Of a DNA stretch of 64,000 nt, positions 28,239-37,095 are shown one piece after another; the stretch's first letter is position 1, and every line of letters begins with the position of its first letter. The notes below the pieces were generated by a model that was not told the DNA's origin, ran no database searches, and saw nothing but the letters and a program-made list of their open reading frames with translations. The DNA is from Paenibacillus shirakamiensis (lineage in GTDB: Bacteria > Bacillota > Bacilli > Paenibacillales > Paenibacillaceae), in NCBI RefSeq assembly GCF_017874255.1, contig NZ_JAGGLD010000001.1, positions 124,001 through 188,000 on the forward strand. Direction: 5' to 3'. The translations under genes and the position numbers were made by a program.

Positions 28239-28517
28239 TTGAACTTTCGAGAGCAGATTTTTACGGAAGATGTACTTGAAGAAATAAAGTTAGCTAAAGA
28301 ACTATGCCAAGACATGAAAGTCAATGGACTACCATTACAATGTTTTGCTCTATTACATAGCCTACTTATCGAAGAATCTACATCCTATGATAAAAGCATC
28401 CTTCTATCCATGTATGCACAAATTAAGGATTATAATGACTATTGGAAGGAAATTCATTGGTTTGACAATTCAAAAATGGAACTGATCCTAGTAAAGTTCA
28501 AAAAGTTAATAAAATGA
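28239..28517 (+). CDS. Hypothetical protein (92 aa)
   Basis: A small, mostly helical protein starting at TTG 28239 with GAAGGGAT upstream. It has no membrane segment or recognised motif. It lies divergently from the Nudix gene. A minus-strand frame overlaps it, but this one has the better ribosome site. Function is unknown and the gene itself is uncertain. Confidence 0.45.
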   Translation: MNFREQIFTEDVLEEIKLAKELCQDMKVNGLPLQCFALLHSLLIEESTSYDKSILLSMYAQIKDYNDYWKEIHWFDNSKMELILVKFKKLIK

Positions 28518-28961
28518 ATCTAGGCTCCGTCCATGTCTTTAAATTGTATTCTGAAGAGGCTAAGAGGGGCATGAATACATGATTTATTTACTTAGATATG
28601 TTCACTAGAGATCTGGTCCACTAAATCCAAATAGCAGTGAGTTAATGATAACAATTACAAATAACATTAGTTCTGTCTCCTAAGCCTCCATCCAAATTCA
28701 ACTGTTCACAACTCATTACATGTAACACAATTAGCTTATCTTTAATTATATAGACGATTGGATGCAATTTTATTTAGGTGAAAAAAGCATATTTGAGTAC
28801 TGTCGTCCCATAATTCATATAATAAAATACACCATTCAGAGAACACTTTGAAATAATAGGTTAATTTCAGGTGTTTATCTAAACAGTGCATTTCGTTTTT
28901 TAAATCTGTATTCGTTCTATCTCTATCTTACTCCAGTTCCTCTTTATCTAGCCTTTCCCAA
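28518..28961. other. Gene-free stretch of about 440 bases
   Basis: AT-rich and without recognised genes, repeats or clear hairpins. It separates a small hypothetical gene from the minus-strand SRPBCC gene. Confidence 0.5.
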
Positions 28962-29423
28962 CTATTCAGCACTATACTCCAGCGGCCTGCCTGTCTCCAG
29001 CAGCGACTTTAAACTGCTTAAAATAAACCACCATGATGCGTCACTGCGCTCATAGTTAGGATCTTCTGCCTGCCACTCATCATGGGTAAGGATAAGTTTA
29101 GTAGTTGAGCCAGCAGGTTCTACTTCCCAAGTAATTCGGGACGTCGGATTGAAGCTGTCCGGCTGCTCTAAATAACTGGGACCTACTTGATGGGTGAATT
29201 GAAGCAGACGACCCGGCTCGTAGTCCAGCAACGTTCCGAACACGTGGACCGTCTCGTCACCATCTTTGCCAGGCCCAACGTAGGCTAAAGCACTCCCTTT
29301 CTCATATGTAGACTGAATAATACAACCAAAATAGATTTGAGCAACGTACTCGGGCTCCACCAAGGCTTTCCATACTTTGTCTTGTGTGGTCGCGATATAA
29401 AATTGATATTTTAAGGGATGCAT
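28962..29423 (-). CDS. AHSA1/SRPBCC-domain protein
   Basis: A 153-residue protein of the START-like SRPBCC fold, AHSA1 type. Typical features are QFYIATTQDKVWKALVEPE at the start, the G-rich middle, SRITWEVEP and a closing W-rich helix (ASWWFILSSLKSLLETG). These proteins have a hydrophobic ligand pocket; the ligand is unknown. AGGAGG lies ahead of the ATG. A WYL-type regulator gene lies upstream in the same direction; such pairs are common and suggest regulation of this gene, perhaps through the 10-bp repeats between them. Confidence 0.82.
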   Translation of the reverse strand: MHPLKYQFYIATTQDKVWKALVEPEYVAQIYFGCIIQSTYEKGSALAYVGPGKDGDETVHVFGTLLDYEPGRLLQFTHQVGPSYLEQPDSFNPTSRITWEVEPAGSTTKLILTHDEWQAEDPNYERSDASWWFILSSLKSLLETGRPLEYSAE

Positions 29424-29480
29424 GTAAAGTGAAACCTCCTTAGATTATAGATTCTCATTCATTATATGGGGCATTCACTG

Positions 29481-29580
29481 ACAGTTACGGTCAGTAAAGA
29501 TCAGTAAAGTTCAGTAAAGATCAGTAAAGTTCAGTTAAATTTAGTGGAGTTGAGTGAATTTCAATGAAGTTCAATGTCAG
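29481..29580. repeat. Tandem 10-bp repeat in the SRPBCC upstream region
   Basis: Ten 10-bp units in exact register, consensus TCAGTAAAGT. Four adjacent units from 29491 are nearly identical and the later ones decay (TTAGTGGAGT, TCAATGAAGT). The period equals one DNA helical turn, and the block lies about 60 bases upstream of the SRPBCC start codon. It overlaps the last codon of the neighbouring regulator gene. Confidence 0.85.
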
Positions 29581-30541
29581 ATTTGTTGCCGATAATGACC
29601 CATCATTTCTTCTAATACTTCAATCATTCGTTTGCGTAAAATATCAGGTTCCACGACAGCAATCGCCCGTCCGTAAGGAAGTAGAAAATAAGGTACATAC
29701 GTATGTATTGCCTTCTTTTGAATGCGAAATACCGCTCGTTCTACATCTCTTTCTTGTAGGGCATATGAAAATAGCCAGTGACGACATAGTTCGTCAAGAG
29801 CTTGGTTCTGACCGGAAATAATGACTGTTATCAGCGTGTCATCCGATTGAACACCTGGCACTAGATGCTGAATGAATAATCAGCCGCTGCAAAATTCTCC
29901 GGAATTTCGAACGAACACTCAGTTAGTCTTACATCCGCCATGCGATCGACCCGGAAACTGCGAATATCCTGCCGAAGATGGCAGTAGCCAACGACATACC
30001 AAGTACTTTTCCACTGGACTAAGCCATACGGATCAATAGTTCGCTGAACATCCTCCGTGTCACTATGTTTACGGTAGCGCATCTGAACGGAAAAACCCTC
30101 AGCCGCTCCTTGTTCTAAGCACTTCAAATAAACTTCCCATGCAGAAGAGGAAGGCGCTAACACCTGAAGTGTTTTCTCATGGCGTTTGGCTAATTCCACT
30201 TGATCCGGGCCAATATATTGTTTGTAGCTATGTATAATCTTGCGTAATTGTTCTGAATGGGGAAAGCCGGTGTCCAGTGCAAAATTTACGGCTTGAATTA
30301 ACGTTCTCTGACCTAACACATCTAGTAAAAGAGGGGCTGATGTGAATCCCTCGTGTAATCGGTATCCTCCATGATGACCAGCGTCTGAAATAATAGGTAC
30401 GCCGCTAGCACATAAACCATCGATATATCGATAGACAGAGCGAGTGCTAATTTCTAATTCTGTAGCTAATTCCTGCGCAGTGACACTGCGGCGTGCTTGA
30501 AGAATCCACAAAATGGACATCATATAATCTGCTTTAGCCAA
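29577..30541 (-). pseudogene. WYL-domain transcriptional regulator (YafY type), frameshifted
   Basis: Two minus-strand frames together make one regulator. The upstream frame (30541-29861) encodes a DeoR-like HTH (AQELATELEISTRSVYRYIDGL), a YafY linker and a WYL domain (IDPYGLVQWKSTWYVVGYC). It ends early after AAADYSFSI. The second frame (29861-29577) continues with PGVQSDDTLITVIIS and the C-terminal domain. The loss of one T near 29873 (ATTTC to ATTC) would explain the break: restoring it gives ADYFIQHLVPGVQ. The start is TTG 30541 with AGGAGG eight bases upstream; a longer frame through the 8-bp repeats is an artefact. A sequencing error would give the same picture. A protein lacking about 95 residues might still bind DNA. 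Confidence 0.75.
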
Positions 30542-30564
30542 TAGAGTAACCTCCTGTAAGCCTG

Positions 30565-30680
30565 ACAAAATAACAAAACAACAAAATAACAAAACAACAA
30601 AATAACAAAATAACAAAATAACAAAATAACAAAATAACAAAATAACAAAATAACAAAATAACAAAATAACAAAATAACAA
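30565..30680. repeat. 8-bp microsatellite upstream of the WYL regulator
   Basis: Fourteen tandem units of ACAAAATA plus a partial copy. Units two and four read ACAAAACA. It lies 24 bases upstream of the regulator start codon, in its leader or promoter, and about 100 bases from the divergent CBS gene. Copy-number change would alter promoter spacing. Confidence 0.9.
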
Positions 30681-30774
30681 TTAAGTATGTGACAAAATGC
30701 ACATAATATATGTACATAGAAGTGTATAGTCAAAGTATGACATGTCACACACAGCCAGAGAAGGGGGATTTTTT

Positions 30775-31248
30775 ATGAAAGTCAGACAGTTTATGATTCA
30801 GACTCCCGTTACAGCAAGTGGTAGTACAACCTTAAGAGAGTTACTTCAGCTTTTAGTGGATAACAAAATTGGTGGGGTTCCTGTGGTGAACGAAGAACAT
30901 CAGCTTATTGGGATGATCAGCGATGGCGACGTTCTGAGGTATATTCGGCCGATGAGCGGACGAGTCTATGATTTCTTCTCTTATACTATTCAGACGGATG
31001 CACAGACGTTGGATGAATCCGTGACAAGTAAATTGCAAACACGCGTAGACAAGGTTATGGTGAAAAAAGGGCTCTATAAGGTCTCTTCGAATGATCCGAT
31101 AGACACTGCGCTGGACATTTTATCTAAACATCATTTTAAAAAAATACCTGTCGTTGATGGCGATAAAGTAGTGGGCGTCATCAGCCGGGGCGATGTCATT
31201 CGGCAGTTAGTGAACACGTATGTACTAGATTCCCCTTCACCAAGCTAA
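30775..31248 (+). CDS. CBS-domain protein
   Basis: A 157-residue protein made of two CBS domains, a small regulatory module that usually binds adenosyl ligands such as AMP, ATP or SAM. The first includes IGGVPVVNEEHQLIGMISDGDVL, the second HHFKKIPVVDGDKVVG and ISRGDVIRQL. The start ATG 30775 has AAGGGGG upstream; a longer frame from 30742 has no such site. The gene is monocistronic and divergent from the regulator. The target process is unknown. Confidence 0.87.
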   Translation: MKVRQFMIQTPVTASGSTTLRELLQLLVDNKIGGVPVVNEEHQLIGMISDGDVLRYIRPMSGRVYDFFSYTIQTDAQTLDESVTSKLQTRVDKVMVKKGLYKVSSNDPIDTALDILSKHHFKKIPVVDGDKVVGVISRGDVIRQLVNTYVLDSPSPS

Positions 31249-31927
31249 TACTATGTAACAATAATAAATAATAAAGAGAGCAGAGATAGAGAACAAAGTG
31301 ATTTAAGAATTTCAAAGAAATTCATTGGAATTTAAAGAATTAAAAAGAGGAGCAAAAAGATTAAAAGAATCATGAAATTAAAAAAGAATTCAAATAACTT
31401 AATTGAACTTAATAGTAATTAATAGACTCAAGAGAGGGTGAAAAACAAAATTAGATGAAGAAGACAATTGAAAAAGAATAAAAAGAAAACAACAGAAAAT
31501 TTGTATGAAACAAAAAAGTACAAAATGCAATAAGTGAATAAATAGTATAAGTGAATAGAAGAGTATAAGTAATCGAGTAAATTCATAGAAAAAAATTAAT
31601 GTATTAGATTCAGATTAGTAGAGATGATAACTATAAGTTGATATTTATGCAAAAGCTCCTCAAAAATCATCAGCAAAGATATCTTCAATGCAAACACACT
31701 GCGTATCCATGTTTTTCGTAAAAATGTATTTGAGTAGAAGTTTATAACTAATCCATATTGTGCGATTACCCATTCTACAGTAAAAATCAATTATTACTAA
31801 GATCTTATAATACTAAAAAACTTAACTAGTAATGTTCCAACTCTTCACTTATACAGATATTCAATCGTATATCCAACATTATCCAACAGTTCATCCAACA
31901 GCAAATTCCATATAGATCTTACAGAAC
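31249..31927. other. Gene-free, A-rich stretch of about 680 bases
   Basis: The first 350 bases are strongly purine-biased on the plus strand, with loose repeats such as ATAAGTGAATA and many short stop-rich frames. No gene has a ribosome site. A minus-strand frame at 31596-31790 looks random. Confidence 0.5.
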
Positions 31928-31968
31928 AAAGACCCTTTCCGAGCCGGTAGCTCAAAAAAGGGTCTTTT
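31928..31968. terminator. Bidirectional terminator
   Basis: AAAGACCCTTT and AAAGGGTCTTT form a long stem around GAGCCGGTAGCTC, which is itself hairpin-forming. A T-rich tail follows on the plus strand and a weaker one on the minus. On the minus strand it is downstream of the M42 peptidase gene. Confidence 0.8.
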
Positions 31969-32138
31969 CTTGTCTTTGCATCTGATTTTCTATGCTGATT
32001 TTATTCTTCTATTCAATTCCAAAGCTATAAAGTCATAGCTATTCAGCAGTTCTAAGCACTAATTTTCATCCAGAACTGTCTCTTTCTCTTAGCGCATATC
32101 TGCGTCCATTAGATGAACCATCCAAGCATCCAAGCCTA

Positions 32139-33212
32139 TTAGCTATTCTCCAAAATGGTATTCAGCGTTGTGCGATCAAGTCCCTTGACCAGCTTCACTA
32201 ACAGCTCTTTGGCAGCCGCATAATCGTCCGTATGAATGATGGAGGACGAAGTATGAATGTAACGGGAGCAGATACCAATGATCGTGGAGGGAACACCGAT
32301 TCCGCTCAAATGCACTTGTCCGGCATCCGTACCGCCCGGAGATACGAAATACTGATATTTGATCTTGTGTGTATCTGCCGTATCCTGCACATATTCGACC
32401 ATACCTCGGTGCGTGAGCATCGTTGGATCGAAGATCCGAAGAAGCGCGCCTTCCCCTAGTTGTCCAAAAGCACGCTTATCACCCATCATATCGTTCGCTG
32501 CACTGGCATCGAGTCCGAAGAAGATGTCCGGCTGAATCAAATTCGCCGCCGTACGCGCGCCGCGAAGACCAAGTTCTTCTTGTACGGTAGCGCCGCAGTA
32601 TAATACATTCGGAAGTTGTTCGGTATGTAGTGCTTCCATAAGTTCTATAGCAAGTCCAACTCCGTAACGATTGTCCCAAGCTTTGGCCATGATCTTCTTA
32701 GGATTCGCCATCGGTGTAAAATCACAGATCGGCACAATTTGTAGCCCGGGACGTACGCCAAAGCTTTCCGCTTCTTCCTGACTGTCTGCACCAATATCGA
32801 GGTACATGGTCTTTAGATCCACAGGTTTGTTACGAGTCACTTCATCTAAAAGATGGGTAGGAATAGAACCGACAACTCCTACAATGCGGCCTTTAGGCGT
32901 AATAATCTGTAGACGCTGAGCTAGAACGGCTTGGCTCCACCATCCACCTAGCGGTTGGAAGGTGACCATACCCTTGGCCGTAATCCCGGTCACCATGAAT
33001 CCGACTTCATCCAAATGCCCTGCGACCATAACTTTAGGTCCTTGTTCATCGCCGCGTAGAACGCCAAAAAGGCTTCCGAGTCGGTCCTGTACAAATTCCT
33101 CGGTATAAGCAGACAGTTTGTCTTTTACGAATCCCCGAAGTTCACGTTCAAAGCCCGGTGCTGAAGGGAATTCGGTGAGATTACGAAATAAATCCAGTGT
33201 TTGTTCATTCAT
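32139..33212 (-). CDS. M42 family metallo-aminopeptidase
   Basis: A 357-residue peptidase of the M42 (glutamyl aminopeptidase/FrvX) family, which forms large tetrahedral complexes that trim peptides in the cytoplasm with two metal ions. Expected motifs are visible: [12 protein letters not shown] (metal His and Asp), [15 protein letters not shown] (bridging Asp), [16 protein letters not shown] (catalytic Glu pair), [10 protein letters not shown] and a late [12 protein letters not shown] (metal His). The start is ATG 33212, eight bases after AGGAGG; a longer frame to 33302 lacks a ribosome site. It stands alone with a terminator downstream. Confidence 0.93.
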   Translation of the reverse strand: MNEQTLDLFRNLTEFPSAPGFERELRGFVKDKLSAYTEEFVQDRLGSLFGVLRGDEQGPKVMVAGHLDEVGFMVTGITAKGMVTFQPLGGWWSQAVLAQRLQIITPKGRIVGVVGSIPTHLLDEVTRNKPVDLKTMYLDIGADSQEEAESFGVRPGLQIVPICDFTPMANPKKIMAKAWDNRYGVGLAIELMEALHTEQLPNVLYCGATVQEELGLRGARTAANLIQPDIFFGLDASAANDMMGDKRAFGQLGEGALLRIFDPTMLTHRGMVEYVQDTADTHKIKYQYFVSPGGTDAGQVHLSGIGVPSTIIGICSRYIHTSSSIIHTDDYAAAKELLVKLVKGLDRTTLNTILENS

Positions 33213-33367
33213 GATGATGTCCTCCTTTAAGTTCAGTACTCTTAGTATGAACCCATCCAGCCGAGTTGTGCAACCCGTACCTGATTTAGAGAAGACAGGC
33301 ACAACCTGATGCCTAGAGGAATACGTTAGTTGAAGAATGCCGGAATCTCAGGCGGGGGGCAACTAGT

Positions 33368-33466
33368 ATGCTGACGATTCAAGTGAAGGAACTGCTAACC
33401 ATTTGTCTTTTATTTATTGTGTTGGTATTGGTGTTATATGTGCTTCATCAATGCGGCTATCTTTAG
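33368..33466 (+). CDS. Small single-span membrane peptide (32 aa)
   Basis: A short frame MLTIQVKELL followed by a hydrophobic run (residues 10-25) and the end HQCGYL. GGCGGGGGGC is placed ahead of the ATG as a ribosome binding site, and a hairpin terminator follows 40 bases after the stop. This self-contained unit suggests a real small gene. Function is unknown. Confidence 0.45.
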   Translation: MLTIQVKELLTICLLFIVLVLVLYVLHQCGYL

Positions 33467-33504
33467 TCCACTAAGAACATGTAACAGCGCAGCAGAGCAC
33501 CGAT

Positions 33505-33535
33505 GACTCTTCCATCCTTTGGAAGGGTTCTTTTT
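33505..33535 (+). terminator. Terminator after the small membrane peptide
   Basis: CTCTTCCA pairs with TGGAAGGG (with a G-T pair), followed by TTCTTTTT. Confidence 0.7.
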
Positions 33536-33696
33536 ATGTTGAAGTCTGAATTCCAATGTCCATTTGAGCCTTATACACTTCAGCCATATGGATGATTTAC
33601 CAATCATAACAATTTAATATTTGAACCATACTGATAAGGAAGAAAAAGCATTCCCGGATCAACCCATAGTCAGAACTAGGGTTAGGAGGAGTAAAT

Positions 33697-34188
33697 ATGG
33701 CGACAAAACCAACAAGCTCACGTTCACAGGTAAAAGGATTGAGCCCGAAGGAATACCAAGCCATTGCCAAACAGCATGAACCTCGCAAAAATATCCTGAC
33801 GAACTGCCTCAAAGCTTTTCTGGTGGGAGGAGCAATCTGTCTGATTGGACAATGTATTCAGCAGTTTTTTATGTCCTACTTCGATATGACGACCAAAGAA
33901 GCGGGGAATCCCACGGTTGCTGTCCTCATCTTCATCTCTGTCGTAGTTACAAGCTTAGGACTATATGACAAATTAGCGCAATGGGCGGGCGCGGGTTCAG
34001 CTGTTCCAGTAACCGGATTTGCGAACTCCATGTGCTCTGCGGCGATCGAACATAAGGCAGAGGGAATGGTGCTTGGGCTAGCAGCTAATATGTTCAAATT
34101 AGCAGGTGCTGTCATCGTTTTCGGCGTTGTAGCGGCTTTTTTGGTTGGCATCGTTCATATTATTTTTGGTCTGAATGGTGTCCACTAA
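33697..34188 (+). CDS. spoVAC: Stage V sporulation protein AC
   Basis: A 163-residue membrane protein of the SpoVA channel, which moves dipicolinic acid in and out of the forespore. Several hydrophobic segments are visible (for example AFLVGGAICLIGQ and VAVLIFISVVVTSLG). The family signature GAGSAVPVTGFANSM is clear, as is the N-terminal SPKEYQAIAKQHEPRKN. GGAGGAG lies upstream. SpoVAC is the proposed mechanosensitive pore. It is expected to be transcribed in the forespore by sigma-G, but I did not find a convincing promoter. Confidence 0.95.
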   Translation: MATKPTSSRSQVKGLSPKEYQAIAKQHEPRKNILTNCLKAFLVGGAICLIGQCIQQFFMSYFDMTTKEAGNPTVAVLIFISVVVTSLGLYDKLAQWAGAGSAVPVTGFANSMCSAAIEHKAEGMVLGLAANMFKLAGAVIVFGVVAAFLVGIVHIIFGLNGVH

Positions 34189-34229
34189 CTTTACTTAAAG
34201 CGATACTTTGAAGACAGGAGGAAAACACA

Positions 34230-34580
34230 TTGATTTTTTTATGGGCCTTTCTAATCGGTGGATTATTTTGCGTAGTGGGTCAGTTAATGTTCGATGTATT
34301 GAAGTTAACACCAGCGCATACGATGAGCACTTTAGTTGTGGTTGGTGCACTCATGGATGCTCTGGGTTGGTATGATCCATTAGTAGAATTTGCGGGTGCA
34401 GGAGCTTCTGTGCCGATTACGAGTTTTGGTAATGCATTAGTGCATGGAGCGCTCACGGAATTACAGCGGGATGGCTGGATTGGCGTAGTTACTGGGATTT
34501 TCGATGTCACCAGCGCGGGGATTTCCTCCGCCATTATTTTTTCCTTTTTCGCCGCTGTGTTAGTTAAGCCAAAAGGTTAA
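34230..34580 (+). CDS. spoVAE: Stage V sporulation protein AE (SpoVAEb type)
   Basis: A 116-residue integral membrane protein with the SpoVAE signature GAGASVPITSFGNALVHGA and four hydrophobic segments. It acts with SpoVAC in dipicolinic acid movement. It starts at TTG 34230 with ACAGGAGG upstream, 41 bases after spoVAC. In most genomes spoVAD lies between these two genes; it is absent here. A terminator follows at 34674. Confidence 0.93.
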   Translation: MIFLWAFLIGGLFCVVGQLMFDVLKLTPAHTMSTLVVVGALMDALGWYDPLVEFAGAGASVPITSFGNALVHGALTELQRDGWIGVVTGIFDVTSAGISSAIIFSFFAAVLVKPKG

Positions 34581-34673
34581 TCCTATAGTTACAAATCGGA
34601 TTGAATAATTTTTTCAGGTTAAGGTTATGAGGAAGTGGATCTATATCAAAGGATATCTATCCATACAATAAAA

Positions 34674-34719
34674 GGAGTATTTCATTCACCATGAAGATGG
34701 TCATGAAATACTCTTTTTT
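34674..34719 (+). terminator. Terminator of the spoVAC-spoVAE operon
   Basis: GAGTATTTCAT pairs with ATGAAATACTC, and a T run follows. Confidence 0.88.
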
Positions 34720-34893
34720 GCTATGTGTGCATAACTGATTTCCTGATAAAAGGGCGTAGCATATACCGCTCTTGTGACTTTATACAGGGAGACAAAAGTA
34801 TACGCAGGACCATTTCATCATGTACAATAGGAAGATATATACAGACTTATCTTATTTTTAACTGTAATGACAGCGAAAGGGGAACTTATTCAC

Positions 34894-35850
34894 ATGACGG
34901 TTCTACATGATTCTGTGCAGACGATCACGAACCTCAGATTAAATTTAGAATCCTGCATTCTGGGGAAAACGTTTGAGATAAAATTGCTCCTGACCTCTCT
35001 TTTAGCAGGTGGACATGTTCTAATTGAAGATGTGCCTGGAACTGGAAAAACCCAATTAATTAAGGCCCTAGCTCGCTCTATGGACGGGGAATATCGACGA
35101 ATTCAGTGTAACCCCGATATTTTACCCAGTGATATTACAGGCTTATCCGTCTATCATCCTCATGAGGAGCGTTTTGTATTTCGGCCAGGACCTGTCATGA
35201 CTAATATATTGCTAACGGATGAGATTAACCGTGCTACGACTAAGACACAGTCGGCACTTCTTGAAGTCATGGAGGAACGAAATGTTACGGTGGATGGGGT
35301 AACCTATGCTCTACCACATCCGTTCATGTTATGCGCTACACAGAATCCCATTGATTTTGAAGGGACATATATGCTGCCTGAAGCACAGCTTGACCGTTTC
35401 ATGATGAAGATTAAAATTGGCTATCCTGACGAAACAACAGAAAGATCGATGCTTCATGCTCATCATGCTGGACAACCTGTAGACCAATTGGTTCCCGTTA
35501 CGAGTATGGATGAGATTGCGGCTATTCAGCGTGAAATTAGAGACGTACATGTGGAATCCAAAGTAATGGATTACCTCGTGAGCATCGTCCGACATACAAG
35601 AGAACATGACAGTGTGCTGCTTGGAGCAAGCCCTCGGGCTTCTTTAGCTTTCCTTCAAGCCGTTAAAGCCTACGCCTTTTTACATGAACGGAATTATGTC
35701 CTTCCTGATGATATCAAAATGCTGGCACCTTATGTGCTAGGGCACCGAATCTTGCTTCGGCCCGAATCCCGTATGGATAACCTTCATACTGAAGCTGTAC
35801 TGAGCCATATTTTGAGACAAGTCCATGTGCCTGTAGCGTTGGAGCGATGA
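34894..35850 (+). CDS. MoxR-family AAA+ ATPase
   Basis: A 318-residue MoxR-type ATPase thought to act as a chaperone with DUF58 and transglutaminase partners. Walker A is DVPGTGKTQLIKAL, Walker B is LLTDEINRA, and the sensor and lid parts (CATQNPIDFEGTY, then LPEAQLDRFMM) are complete. The start is ATG 34894 with AAAGGGGAAC upstream; the longer frame from 34867 has no site. Three bases separate it from the DUF58 gene, so they form an operon. Confidence 0.93.
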   Translation: MTVLHDSVQTITNLRLNLESCILGKTFEIKLLLTSLLAGGHVLIEDVPGTGKTQLIKALARSMDGEYRRIQCNPDILPSDITGLSVYHPHEERFVFRPGPVMTNILLTDEINRATTKTQSALLEVMEERNVTVDGVTYALPHPFMLCATQNPIDFEGTYMLPEAQLDRFMMKIKIGYPDETTERSMLHAHHAGQPVDQLVPVTSMDEIAAIQREIRDVHVESKVMDYLVSIVRHTREHDSVLLGASPRASLAFLQAVKAYAFLHERNYVLPDDIKMLAPYVLGHRILLRPESRMDNLHTEAVLSHILRQVHVPVALER

Positions 35851-35853
35851 ACT

Positions 35854-37095
35854 ATGAATACCATCTTACTTCGTGTTCGGAGGGGACTTAAGACATCTTG
35901 GATCTGGAAAGCAGGACTACTGTGGTGCGGGTGCCTACTTTATATGCTGTTTCAAGGTGGCAAGACACCTGTTATGTTACTCACGATGATGACCATTTTA
36001 ATGGTTTACTGGGGGTTGAGTTCTTGGATTGGGCTATCTACGATTCGAGGAATGCGCTCCCTTGCCCTAGATGGAACGCATGGCATGCAGATGCAGGCTG
36101 GTGATCAAGTTCATGTCAAGTTGCACCTGGAATTAAGTGGGTGGATGCCTCATCCGTATATTGTCGTTCGAGAAGTACTAAAGCGTCATAATGATGAGTC
36201 ATGGATTATTGAAGATAGTGTTATTCCGAAGTTTCGCAATGGGGCAGAACTTTCCTTTCATACTCCGCCTCTTGAGAGAGGACGATATTATTTCGAAGAG
36301 ACGGAGTGTAGTTCAGAAGATATTTTCGGCATCGTCAAACACGTACATTTATTCAGCTTCCCAGGTGAATTTCAAGTCCTACCTAGAACTGTATTTATTC
36401 CGTACTGGCAGCTATTTGATCGTAATTCCCAGTTAGCAGGTCCTGAGACTGCTCAATCCCTTTCTCGGCGAGAGACAACCCAGATTAATGGCGTGCGTGA
36501 TTATGTATATGGTGACCGCATGTCTCGAATCCATTGGAATGCTACAGCGAAGACAGGCACTTGGAAGTCTAAGGAATTTGAACATGAATCTCTACCAAAG
36601 ACGGTGCTTGTACTAGATGCGACTTCCGCCAATTATGCTACATCTGCGGACTTCGAACTTGCCGTATCTACCGCCGCTTCGCTACTCGATTATGGCTCAA
36701 GAGAGCGAATGAGTATGGGTCTATGTACGCTTGGACGGGAGGTTAGGTCTTATTTTCCCGCCAACAGTGGAGCGGATCGTCAGCGGATGATCCAGCATCT
36801 GGTGGAAGTGAGTAGCGAAGGAGAGGGCAAGATTACCAAGCATCTCATAGCCAAAAAAGAACTGTTTCAGCCCGGTACTTTCTTCGTGTTTATCAGCGCA
36901 TCAAAGGGTAGCGAAGTACTTGATGTACTTCAATGGGCCAAATCCAAACAGATGACGCCTTATCATATATTGACGGGAGATGGGCGCGATAACAAAAAAT
37001 GGCCTTTGATTCTTGGACGCAGTGGATTTAAAGGAATTTATGTACCGAATCTGCAGGAACTCCCGGTCTCTATGAGAGGAGGCCGTCATGAATAA
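35854..37095 (+). CDS. DUF58 domain protein
   Basis: A 413-residue protein with two N-terminal membrane segments (about residues 14-52) and a C-terminal DUF58 domain. The signature is GVRDYVYGDRMSRIHWNATAK; a vWA-like part follows. This family almost always sits between a MoxR ATPase and a transglutaminase-like membrane protein, as here. The molecular role is not settled. It overlaps the next gene by eight bases. Confidence 0.9.
   Translation: MNTILLRVRRGLKTSWIWKAGLLWCGCLLYMLFQGGKTPVMLLTMMTILMVYWGLSSWIGLSTIRGMRSLALDGTHGMQMQAGDQVHVKLHLELSGWMPHPYIVVREVLKRHNDESWIIEDSVIPKFRNGAELSFHTPPLERGRYYFEETECSSEDIFGIVKHVHLFSFPGEFQVLPRTVFIPYWQLFDRNSQLAGPETAQSLSRRETTQINGVRDYVYGDRMSRIHWNATAKTGTWKSKEFEHESLPKTVLVLDATSANYATSADFELAVSTAASLLDYGSRERMSMGLCTLGREVRSYFPANSGADRQRMIQHLVEVSSEGEGKITKHLIAKKELFQPGTFFVFISASKGSEVLDVLQWAKSKQMTPYHILTGDGRDNKKWPLILGRSGFKGIYVPNLQELPVSMRGGRHE

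Noticed and set aside
30542-30748. N-terminal extension of the WYL regulator through the 8-bp repeats
   Set aside because: The extension is a monotonous translation of the microsatellite; a strong ribosome site precedes TTG 30541 instead.
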